From an uncultured Maribacter sp. (GTDB lineage: Bacteria > Bacteroidota > Bacteroidia > Flavobacteriales > Flavobacteriaceae), in the NCBI RefSeq assembly GCF_947496775.1, contig NZ_CANMDU010000007.1:1-64000 (forward strand): a DNA stretch of 64,000 nucleotides. Direction: 5' to 3'. This document shows, in pieces, positions 47,708 through 55,614 of the stretch (the first letter of the stretch is position 1; each line of letters starts with the position of its first letter). The notes beneath the pieces are model-generated. The model was not told the DNA's origin, ran no database searches, and saw nothing but the letters and a program-made list of their open reading frames with translations. The position numbers were made by a program, and so were the translations under genes.

Positions 47708-48829
47708 ATGGGACTTTTAATTTTTTATGCGCTTATCTCTATTTTCTTTTCCTTTCTATGTTCAATTCTAGAAGCAGTTTTACTAAGTGTTACATCAACC
47801 TTTATTAATGTTAAGAAAAAAGAAGGCAAAGATTTTGCTGTAACATTAGAAGAACTAAAGAAAGATGTAGACCAACCTCTAATAGCAATTCTTACTTTAA
47901 ACACTATTGCACATACTGTTGGTGCAATTCTAGTCGGTGTACAAGCCAAAGTTGCATACCAGGAATTGTACGGAGCAACACAACAATCTATCCTTGGAAT
48001 AGAATTTTCCGAAGATTTAATGGTCGGTGTAGTTTCTACAATAATGACATTGCTAATTTTAATTGCTTCTGAAATTGTACCTAAAACTATTGGTGCAACG
48101 TATTGGAAACAACTTTCTGGTTTCACAGCAAAATCTCTAAAAATAATGGTATTGCTATTGAAATGGACTGGCATACTTTGGATTTTACAACTATTCACAA
48201 AATTAGTTGGGGGTAAAGGGCACCATGGTAGTGTTTTAAGCAGAGAAGATTTTACAGCCATGGCAGATATTGCCCAAGAAGAAGGTGTTTTTCAGGAATC
48301 CGAATCTAAAGTGATTAAAAATTTATTAAAGTTTGATGAAATTTTAGTAAAACATGTCATGACGCCTCGCTCTGTAATGATAACAGCTTCTGAAAGTAAA
48401 AGTATAGATTCGTTCTTTAGAGAAAACCCGAAAATGCGCTTCTCAAGAATTCCTACCTATAGTGATAAGCTAGACCATATTACTGGTTATGTGCTGAAGG
48501 ATAATATTTTAGAGGAAATGATTCATAAAAACGGAGAATCTAACCTTGCGACTATACGAAGAGATATAATTATCACTAATAGAAATACTCCTATTCCAGA
48601 TTTGTTCGAGACACTTATTGAAAAAAGAGAACATATTGCCTTGGTGGTCGATGAATACGGTTCTGTTAGTGGTTTAGTAACTATGGAAGATGTTATTGAA
48701 ACATTACTTGGGTTAGAAATAGTAGATGAAAGTGATAAGGTAGATAATTTACAACATTTAGCACGTAAGAATTGGCAAGCACGTGCCAAGCGTTTAGGAA
48801 TTATAGAAGAAAATACAGAGTTAGAGTAA
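47708..48829 (+). CDS. CNNM/hemolysin family membrane protein with CBS domains
   Basis: A 373-residue protein. The N-terminal DUF21/CNNM membrane domain (about 1-170) has three or four helices (YALISIFFSFLCSILEAVLL), and a pair of CBS domains follows (about 210-350; VMTPRSVMITA, HIALVVDEYGSVSGLVTMEDVIE). Such proteins are usually linked to Mg2+ or Co2+ transport. The C-terminal CorC_HlyC domain of longer relatives is absent. It leads the pair with the MGMT gene (1-bp gap). Confidence 0.9.
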   Translation: MGLLIFYALISIFFSFLCSILEAVLLSVTSTFINVKKKEGKDFAVTLEELKKDVDQPLIAILTLNTIAHTVGAILVGVQAKVAYQELYGATQQSILGIEFSEDLMVGVVSTIMTLLILIASEIVPKTIGATYWKQLSGFTAKSLKIMVLLLKWTGILWILQLFTKLVGGKGHHGSVLSREDFTAMADIAQEEGVFQESESKVIKNLLKFDEILVKHVMTPRSVMITASESKSIDSFFRENPKMRFSRIPTYSDKLDHITGYVLKDNILEEMIHKNGESNLATIRRDIIITNRNTPIPDLFETLIEKREHIALVVDEYGSVSGLVTMEDVIETLLGLEIVDESDKVDNLQHLARKNWQARAKRLGIIEENTELE

Positions 48830-48830
48830 T

Positions 48831-49304
48831 ATGGAAGAAGCATACATTGCTACACCATTAGGAATAACAAAAATCGCGGGCGATGTAAATGGCATTGTCT
48901 CGATTACTGTACTCAATGCAGACGTACCCATTACAGAAGTCATCCCTGAAGTTTTAGAAGATACCGTTTACCAACTTAGGGAATACTTTAAAGAAGAACG
49001 CAAAGACTTTAATCTAATCCTCAACCCAGAAGGTACTGATTTTCAAAAACGCGTATGGAAAGCTTTAGAGGATATACCCTATGGAAAAACCATTTCCTAC
49101 ATGGATTTATCTAAAACCTTAGGAGACCCAAAAGCAATACGTGCTGTGGCAGCTGCAAATGGTAAAAATCCTCTTTGGATTGTTGTTCCATGTCATAGAG
49201 TAATTGGTAGTGATGGCTCACTTACGGGTTATGCTGGCGGTCTGCATAGAAAAAAATGGCTTTTAGAATTAGAAAGCCCGGCAAAACAACAATCGTTGTT
49301 TTAA
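48831..49304 (+). CDS. Methylated-DNA--protein-cysteine methyltransferase
   Basis: A 157-residue DNA repair protein that accepts the methyl group of O6-methylguanine on its active-site Cys in the PCHRV motif (VPCHRVIGSDGSLTGYAGG). The helix-turn-helix DNA-binding stretch PYGKTISYMDLSKTLGD is present. It starts 1 bp after the CNNM stop, so the two form a unit. Confidence 0.93.
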   Translation: MEEAYIATPLGITKIAGDVNGIVSITVLNADVPITEVIPEVLEDTVYQLREYFKEERKDFNLILNPEGTDFQKRVWKALEDIPYGKTISYMDLSKTLGDPKAIRAVAAANGKNPLWIVVPCHRVIGSDGSLTGYAGGLHRKKWLLELESPAKQQSLF

Positions 49305-49345
49305 CTTTTAGTAGACCAATTACTAACACTACAATCAAAACTTTT

Positions 49346-49942
49346 ATGAAAACAGATAGTAATAACTTAAAAATTATACCATACATTAAGTCTTTAATAA
49401 ATGTAGACGATAATGTTCTAAATGAATCCATATCTCGTTGTACAATTAAACATTTCAAAAAAAAAGAAACCATTTCAAAAAGTGGAAATACGGATAGAGA
49501 ATTATTTTTCATTGAAGATGGTTTTATAAGGTTATTCATTACAGACAGTAAAGGAAAACAACATACCACACATTTTGCAATACCAAATGTGTTTATTGCC
49601 GATTATACTGCTTTAGCATCTGGCTTACCTGCTATGTATACTTTGGAAGCAATAGAAGACACTAAAATGATAGTAATTAGTAATGAAAATTTACAATACC
49701 TCTATTCTAATTTAAAAGAAGGCGAACTCTTAGGCCGAAAAATTTTAAATCAATATTTCTATTATTTTGATAACAGATTGCAACATTTTTATACACATAC
49801 ACCTCAAGAGCGATTTGATTTAATGAATAGCATTTTTCCTGATATTCACAATAAAGTACCACAACATATGATAGCTTCCTATATTAATATAACTTCTGTT
49901 CATTTAAGCAGGCTAAAAAAGCAGGCACATTTAAAAACCTAA
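49346..49942 (+). CDS. Crp/Fnr family transcriptional regulator
   Basis: A 198-residue regulator with an N-terminal cyclic-nucleotide-binding-like domain (FKKKETISKSGNTDRELFFIEDGFIRLF, TALASGLPAMYTLEAIED) and a short C-terminal helix-turn-helix (HMIASYINITSVHLSRLKKQ). I start at MKTDSNNLK; the longer frame overlaps the MGMT gene and is rejected. The ligand is unknown. No Fnr-type N-terminal Cys cluster is present, so oxygen sensing through an iron-sulphur cluster is unlikely. Confidence 0.88.
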   Translation: MKTDSNNLKIIPYIKSLINVDDNVLNESISRCTIKHFKKKETISKSGNTDRELFFIEDGFIRLFITDSKGKQHTTHFAIPNVFIADYTALASGLPAMYTLEAIEDTKMIVISNENLQYLYSNLKEGELLGRKILNQYFYYFDNRLQHFYTHTPQERFDLMNSIFPDIHNKVPQHMIASYINITSVHLSRLKKQAHLKT

Positions 49943-50003
49943 ACAAATGTTATCGTTTTACTGTTTTAATAGATGGACATTTGCATCTTACAAATAAACC
50001 ATT

Positions 50004-50483
50004 ATGAAACAAATATTAAACAACTACATTTCTAAAACTACTGCAATTTTATTAATCTTATTATCTACAGCTTGCAAAAAGGATTCTAATGATAGTAGCA
50101 ATGAATTAAATTCAAACACTTTTACAGCTATCGTAGAAGGTGAAGATTTTACATCTACCGATATACTGGCAGTACAATTAAGTGCTTCAAAAAAAATTAC
50201 TATCACGGCGGAGTCTAAAGATTCAAAAGTAATTCAGTTTATTCTTCCAGGAGATATCACTGAAGGTACTTTTAAAATTTTTGATCTCTTAAACACTCCT
50301 CAAATTTTAGGCAGTTATTCCCCTGTAACTTCAGTAGATAGTTTTGAACCCCTAACCAGCGGAAATATAACCATAACTTCTTTTAATGATGCAACCAACA
50401 CTATTGAAGGTACTTTTAATGCGAACACATCTACTATAACTATTACGCAAGGTACATTTAATATTAAATTTAAAGAGCTTTAA
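50004..50483 (+). CDS. Lipoprotein of unknown function
   Basis: A 159-residue lipoprotein (signal ending LLSTACKKDS) with a beta-rich mature part (NTFTAIVEGEDFTS, TGNI-like repeats of Thr and Ile). It resembles small DUF6252-like flavobacterial lipoproteins but no firm match is claimed. It follows the Crp/Fnr gene by 61 bp. Confidence 0.65.
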   Translation: MKQILNNYISKTTAILLILLSTACKKDSNDSSNELNSNTFTAIVEGEDFTSTDILAVQLSASKKITITAESKDSKVIQFILPGDITEGTFKIFDLLNTPQILGSYSPVTSVDSFEPLTSGNITITSFNDATNTIEGTFNANTSTITITQGTFNIKFKEL

Positions 50484-50518
50484 TGTAATACTAGTCTAGC
50501 AAAACATTTAAAAAAACC

Positions 50519-50583
50519 ATATACCCTTTTACTTATAGTTTTATAACGCAATATAAGTTTAAAGCTATAAGTAAAAGGTATAT
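50519..50583 (+). repeat. 65-bp imperfect palindrome downstream of the lipoprotein gene
   Basis: The left arm (50519-50538) and right arm (50565-50583) pair over 19 bp with one bulged C, enclosing an inner segment that contains a further TATAAG/ACTTATA pairing. No T-run follows, so it is not a standard terminator. It may be a transcript 3' end, an mRNA stability element or a short mobile repeat. It is the only notable structure in the 217-bp gap. Confidence 0.6.
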
Positions 50584-50700
50584 GCAATAGGTTTATAGTC
50601 TATAAGAATAGCACTTCTGAGAGCTAATAGTATTAAAAACAACAACATACACTTCTATTTATAAAAGAAACTTTACCTACTTTTACATAAATACTTTTAT

Positions 50701-51324
50701 ATGAAATCTTACAAACTACTAATTTTAGCCATTTTATTTTCTACTTTTTTTATTGGTTGTAAAGAAGCTAAAAAAGAAAACGTAACAACTAGCTCAGAAA
50801 AAAGTACGTTACATATTGAGCAAGATAAACCGGATATCTATTTTGAAAAAAACGCAAGTTGCTCCAATTTTATTAATGCTATAGATTTTTCTTCTCTTTG
50901 TTTTTCTACAAATAAAACACCGGATTACGACCTTAAAAGCCCTGAAACCGCTAATATTTGTAAATACAATATTTCTACAGGTGAAAATTCTAAAAATATT
51001 TCTATTACTCTAACTTTTTTTGATTACAACTCGGGCGGGTTTAATGGTCGCCAAAAACCTCAACAAGTAAGAGAATTGATAGAAAATAGTTTTGATAAAC
51101 GTAAAAAAAACACACAACTCTTTGCTAGTTATAAAGATGCTTCCTTAGGAGATAAAGCTTTTTTCACCTTCAACGAAGCCAAAACAAATAAAGCATTACA
51201 TTTTAGAATAGGCAATGTACAAGCCTTTATTGAAATACTAAATAACAATGAGAATCCTTGTTATAGTTCCGATGCTGAATTATTAAAACTTGGAAAACTT
51301 ATACTAAATAATTTAAAAAAATAA
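50701..51324 (+). CDS. Lipoprotein of unknown function
   Basis: A 207-residue lipoprotein (signal with lipobox FFIGCKEAKKE). The mature part contains NASCSNFINAIDFSSLCF and a C-terminal NPCYSSDAELLKLGKLI, giving several cysteines that may pair. No family is recognised. The region directly after it is a decayed OmpA-type gene. Confidence 0.65.
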   Translation: MKSYKLLILAILFSTFFIGCKEAKKENVTTSSEKSTLHIEQDKPDIYFEKNASCSNFINAIDFSSLCFSTNKTPDYDLKSPETANICKYNISTGENSKNISITLTFFDYNSGGFNGRQKPQQVRELIENSFDKRKKNTQLFASYKDASLGDKAFFTFNEAKTNKALHFRIGNVQAFIEILNNNENPCYSSDAELLKLGKLILNNLKK

Positions 51325-51399
51325 GTACACCAATTCTAATTATTGGAACACCATTATAAATGCTATAGCAACTAATACCATAAGAAATAGCTTCCATAA

Positions 51400-52129
51400 A
51401 CTTAGAAAAACTAAACTCCATATTTATTAGAAGAGCAACGGTATAAGAAGTATAATTTAATTACGAACAAGCCTTAAAATCTGTTGGCTTTGAAATTATT
51501 TACCCAAGCTTTGGGATAAAAAGAATACCGGCACATAAACCCCATAAAGTTACTTTAGATATTCCCTAGCTCATCATAATAGTAATATTGAAACCGATAG
51601 ACGCTTATTTTGTTGCACAAGGAAAAAAGGATGGTAAAATTTATACACTAGCCTTATTTATACATTACAATAGAAGTTCTTGGAAAGGTTTAAAAGATAA
51701 CATCTTTGTTCAAGCCCAAATTGTAGAAAAAGAGGATATGGAAACTGGACAGGTATCTGCAGCCTTTATAGAAGAAAAATAAAAAACGAAGGTAAAGAAG
51801 TGTTTCACAATATTCTATTTGATTTTGGTAGTGATACACTTACACCAGAATCTTATAAGGTATTAGAAACCTTAGCTACATATTTAAATTCAAATAAAAA
51901 ACAATCCTATTATATTGTTGGTCCTACAGATAATATTGGATCTTTAATAAATAACCAGAAATTATCTGAAAAAAGAGCGCAAGCCGTAACTAAAGCTTTA
52001 ATATCAAAATACCATGTAAATTCTACGCAATTATCTGCGCATGGTGTTGGACAACTATCTCCATTAGCCATTAATACAACAGAAACTAGAAGAGCTTTAA
52101 ATAGACGTGTAGCAGTTGTTCTTAAATAA
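51400..52129 (+). pseudogene. Decayed OmpA-family protein with DUF4892-like N-terminal half
   Basis: The pieces can be stitched to one ancestral protein. Reading 51455-51569 gives NYEQALKSVGFEIIYPSFG ending in an early TAG, a segment typical of DUF4892-OmpA lipoproteins (NYENALKKAGFEILY in relatives). 51588-51782 continues the domain (DAYFVAQGKKDGKIYTLALF, MVEKEDMETGQVSA-type). 51800-52129 is a full OmpA-like peptidoglycan-binding domain (LFDFGSDTLTPESYKVLE, LSEKRAQAVTKALIS, RALNRRVAVV). A one-base loss in an A-run near 51776-51786 separates the last two parts, and at least two stop codons interrupt the first part. No signal peptide remains. The single-base break could be a sequence error, but the stops cannot be. 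Confidence 0.8.
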
Positions 52130-52148
52130 AAGTTAACAGAAAATAAAA

Positions 52149-52200
52149 AAAGAGTTTAGTGACTTTTCTAATTAAAATAGAAAAAGAAACTAAACTCTTT
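52149..52200. terminator. Bidirectional hairpin terminator
   Basis: A 12-bp perfect outer stem (52149-52160 with 52189-52200, AAAGAGTTTAGT / ACTAAACTCTTT) with a second inner pairing (CTTTTCTA / TAGAAAAG). It separates the plus-strand OmpA remnant from the convergent minus-strand lipocalin-like gene. An A-run before and AT-rich sequence after allow use in both directions. Confidence 0.65.
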
Positions 52201-52239
52201 ATATATAAAACGTATAGATGTTTACATTCTGAAATACGC

Positions 52240-52695
52240 TTATTTTCTTTCGTATTTAGCATATTCATAGGTTTCCGAACCATTATCCTCGCAACCGTAC
52301 ATTCCCCATTTTAAAACATCCTTTCCATCAAATTCAGACTTAATATCATAAGCTTCTAAATCATCTTCATAAGCATCTTCTAAAGGTGTAATTTTATACG
52401 TGCCATCCTCATTTTTTTTCCACTCCCCGCTTTCATAAAACTCCCCATCTACTATTTCAATATAAGTGCCATCTGCTTTAAAAGTATAGGTATTAATAAC
52501 ACCAACATCTCCAGGTCTTGAAGTTTCAATTTCATCCGTATCACAATAATATGAATGTTCAGAAACAAAGTTCCATTCGCCAATTAAAAGATCTACATCT
52601 GCAAGTTTATCTTCAACATTTGCATCCTCTTCTGAACAAGCAGTAAAAAGAATAAGTAATAAAAAAGTTAATGGTAATTTAAAAAAATAGTTCAT
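52240..52695 (-). CDS. Lipocalin-like lipoprotein
   Basis: A 151-residue lipoprotein (signal with lipobox LLILFTACSEED, Cys20). The mature part begins LIGEWNFVSEHSYYCDTDE and alternates strands (GVINTYTFKADGTYIEIVDGE, YKITPLEDAYE), the pattern of the lipocalin-like domains common as Bacteroidota lipoproteins. Function is unknown. It is convergent with the OmpA remnant. Confidence 0.8.
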   Translation of the reverse strand: MNYFFKLPLTFLLLILFTACSEEDANVEDKLADVDLLIGEWNFVSEHSYYCDTDEIETSRPGDVGVINTYTFKADGTYIEIVDGEFYESGEWKKNEDGTYKITPLEDAYEDDLEAYDIKSEFDGKDVLKWGMYGCEDNGSETYEYAKYERK

Positions 52696-53100
52696 GGTTA
52701 TAATTTTGGTTTATTATTGAGTTCTATAAAACGCCTTACAACCATATTATTGTATAAATTATATTTTTTTCTTATTTGATTAAAGAGATTTATCTTACAT
52801 TTTATAGAAAACAAGCAGAAAAGAAAGCAATATTTTTTAATTATTACAAACCAATTAGTTTGTTGTAAACCCTTATAACTACATACAGAATGGAGTTTTT
52901 ACTTTTCGTCGATACTAAAACATCAAAAAAAGAAGTTTTAGTAATTAGCAATAGGTTTTAAAAAACTAAAAACCGACTACCTAGTTTATTTACATATAAA
53001 CAAACGTATTTAAAAGTGTACCATAAAACAACTGTAAACAGGGTGTTTTAAACCTAACAGTAACCGTAAATTTGTTACTGAAACCATTATTTTTAATATA
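52696..53100. other. Gene-free gap with the DUF4153 promoter
   Basis: 405 bp of AT-rich sequence between divergent genes. The right end holds TAAATTTG (53067-53074), an exact TAnnTTTG box 26 bp before the DUF4153 ATG, without a clear -33 TTG. A minor self-complementary stretch (AAACCAATTAGTTTGTT near 52846) is visible. No gene or RNA was recognised. Confidence 0.45.
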
Positions 53101-54897
53101 ATGAAAATACCATCTTTAACAGAAATTACCACTAAAGCAGAAAGTGCTTTTAAACGTTTTCCTATTACATTAGTGTGGTCTATTCTAGGCTCTTTATATT
53201 GTATGAGTATTGTAGGAGATTCTTCGTTAGATTTATTTGAGGACAAATCAAATGTATTACTCACGCTAAGCTTGGGTATAAGCTGGCTAATTGGCATTCA
53301 ATTTTTTGTAGAACAATTTAAGAACAAGAAAAAATGGCTCTGGTTAAAAGTAGTAGTCCTTGCTCTATTAGGTCTTTTTTACTGGTACTACCCTAGTGTA
53401 TACCATTATACACAAAACCCTATATACCTTACTAGATTTTTCCTTTACCTTATTGCAGGGCATTTATTTGTTCTTTTTGCTCCATTTCTAGTTAAATGGG
53501 ATAAAAATGCCTATTGGAATTACTTAAACCTAACTGGAGTAGCTATAACTAGAAGTCTGTTTTTTTCAGGTATTCTTTTCTTAGGGTTAGTTTTAGCCTT
53601 AATTGCTATTGAGGCTCTTTTTGATATAAACATAAAAAGAAGAAGATATGGACAGTTGTTTATATTTTGCCTAGGTATTGTAAATACGTGGATATATTTA
53701 GCAGATTTTCCTAAAAATGTAATGCAGAATACCACCATACAGCTTAACAAAGCAATTGAGGTATTGGTAAAATATATATTAATACCGTTAGTTATTCTTT
53801 ACCTATTAATATTATATGCATATAGTGCCAAAATTGTTATAGAATGGGAATTGCCTAAAGGTTGGGTTTCCTATTTAGTAATTGCACTATCTGTTTTAGG
53901 ATATGTAATTCAAATAATAATAAACCCCATTCAAAAAAGTATAAAATCGTGGACAATCAATAGGTTTTTTCCTTGGTTTTACCTCTTATTAATTCCGTTA
54001 AACATATTACTCTTTGTTGCCATTTTTAGGAGAATTAATGATTATGGAATTACAGAAAACAGATATTTTGTATTAGCAATTGCTATTTGGAATGTTGCCA
54101 TGATAGCATACATATTACTTAGCAAGAAAAAAGCTTTAAGAACAATTCCTATTTCTTTATTTGCAATTGCAATTTTTTCTTCATTTGGTTTTTGGGGAGC
54201 GCATAGTGTCTCTAACGCTAGCCAAACAAGGCAATTCGAGGAAATATTTAATAAAGTAAAAGAAAATAATAATACTGCAAGTCAATCAGAATTATACCAA
54301 CTAAAATCTATTTTAACCTTTTTAGAAGAACGAAAAAAAGTAACAAACTTAAACTCCGTTACCCAATTAAATATAGAAGACTTTAGAGAAGAAGGCTATG
54401 AGTATAATACGTTTGGCTATTTAAACAAATATAAAATTTGGAAAAAACTAGATATTAAACTTGATTCAGCCTCTCTAACCAATAACGCTTCTAGCAACAG
54501 AATATATTATAACAAAAGTAACTATAGCAATGTTAAGCTATCCACATCTATTGCTGACTATGATTATTTTACCTATCTCAATTATTACAATACCAATAAA
54601 ACTATTGATGCTGGAGTATATGATATACTTTTAGACATGAATACCATAGAAATAGACATTTATACTAAAAAGGATTCTTTAAAGCACATAAGGATTCCTA
54701 TTAAACAAAAGTTATTAGAATTATCTGAAAAAACGGACAACCTAAATAATTTAGATGACTCTAATTTTAACTTCACAACGGAAAATAAAACAATGAAAAT
54801 TAACTTATTTTTATCTGAGGTAAGTTTTAACATTAAAACCGATAAGAAAATTACATTTACCTCTTTTAAAGCCTTTTTATTTATAAAAGAAAAATAA
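53101..54897 (+). CDS. DUF4153 family membrane protein
   Basis: A 598-residue protein with about 12 membrane helices in the first 370 residues and a soluble C-terminal part with Asn/Tyr-rich beta segments. It belongs to the DUF4153 group: ITLVWSILGSLYCMSIVGD, LFFSGILFLGLVLALIAIEALFDI and the arginine-containing DYGITENRYFVLAIAIWN are typical. Function is unknown. The exonuclease starts 3 bp after its stop. Confidence 0.87.
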   Translation: MKIPSLTEITTKAESAFKRFPITLVWSILGSLYCMSIVGDSSLDLFEDKSNVLLTLSLGISWLIGIQFFVEQFKNKKKWLWLKVVVLALLGLFYWYYPSVYHYTQNPIYLTRFFLYLIAGHLFVLFAPFLVKWDKNAYWNYLNLTGVAITRSLFFSGILFLGLVLALIAIEALFDINIKRRRYGQLFIFCLGIVNTWIYLADFPKNVMQNTTIQLNKAIEVLVKYILIPLVILYLLILYAYSAKIVIEWELPKGWVSYLVIALSVLGYVIQIIINPIQKSIKSWTINRFFPWFYLLLIPLNILLFVAIFRRINDYGITENRYFVLAIAIWNVAMIAYILLSKKKALRTIPISLFAIAIFSSFGFWGAHSVSNASQTRQFEEIFNKVKENNNTASQSELYQLKSILTFLEERKKVTNLNSVTQLNIEDFREEGYEYNTFGYLNKYKIWKKLDIKLDSASLTNNASSNRIYYNKSNYSNVKLSTSIADYDYFTYLNYYNTNKTIDAGVYDILLDMNTIEIDIYTKKDSLKHIRIPIKQKLLELSEKTDNLNNLDDSNFNFTTENKTMKINLFLSEVSFNIKTDKKITFTSFKAFLFIKEK

Positions 54898-54900
54898 GCT

Positions 54901-55614
54901 ATGTTGCAAAAAACCAACCTTGAGTATATTCTATTTTTAGATATAGAAACGGTTCCTGAGCAAGAACATTTTGGCAGTTTAGATGCCGATAAAAAAGAAC
55001 TTTGGGAACAAAAATCTAGATACCAACGTAAAGATGAATTTACTGCAGAGGAGTTTTACGATCGTGCAGGTATTTGGGCAGAGTTTGGTAAAATTGTTTG
55101 TATATCTGTTGGATATTTTAATTTTAAAGGAGACATAAGAACTTTTAGAGTTACTACTTTTCATGGGGAAGAAGACACCCTTTTAAAAGAATTTAAAAAC
55201 TTGTTAAACTCTCATTTTAGTAGCACAAAACATTTACTTTGTGGGCATAATGGTAAGGAATTCGATTTTCCTTATATAGCTCGTAGAATGATAATACATG
55301 GTATAGATTTACCTTATAAACTAAATATGTTTGGCAAAAAACCCTGGGAAATTCCGCATTTAGATACCATGGAACTATGGAAATTTGGCGACTATAAGCA
55401 TTTTACTTCTCTTAAGCTTATGGCGAATGTATTAGGTATTCCTTCTCCTAAGGAAGATATAGATGGTAGCATGGTTAGACAAGTATTCTATGAAGATAAG
55501 GATATAGACCGTATTTGTAAATATTGCGAATTAGATGTTATTACTACTGCTCAAGTTTTTCTAAGACTACGAAACGATAACCTTCTGGTAGACTCAGAAA
55601 TTAAACGTATTTAA
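54901..55614 (+). CDS. 3'-5' exonuclease, PolB-like DEDD superfamily
   Basis: A 237-residue ribonuclease H-fold exonuclease. ExoI has the acidic pair in LFLDIETVP, ExoII lies in GHNGKEFDFPYIARRM and ExoIII in CKYCELDVITTAQVFLRLR. It matches the predicted PolB-like 3'-5' exonucleases that stand alone in Bacteroidota, probably acting in DNA or RNA trimming. It is coupled to the DUF4153 gene by a 3-bp gap and overlaps the convergent subtilisin gene by 4 bp. Confidence 0.88.
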   Translation: MLQKTNLEYILFLDIETVPEQEHFGSLDADKKELWEQKSRYQRKDEFTAEEFYDRAGIWAEFGKIVCISVGYFNFKGDIRTFRVTTFHGEEDTLLKEFKNLLNSHFSSTKHLLCGHNGKEFDFPYIARRMIIHGIDLPYKLNMFGKKPWEIPHLDTMELWKFGDYKHFTSLKLMANVLGIPSPKEDIDGSMVRQVFYEDKDIDRICKYCELDVITTAQVFLRLRNDNLLVDSEIKRI

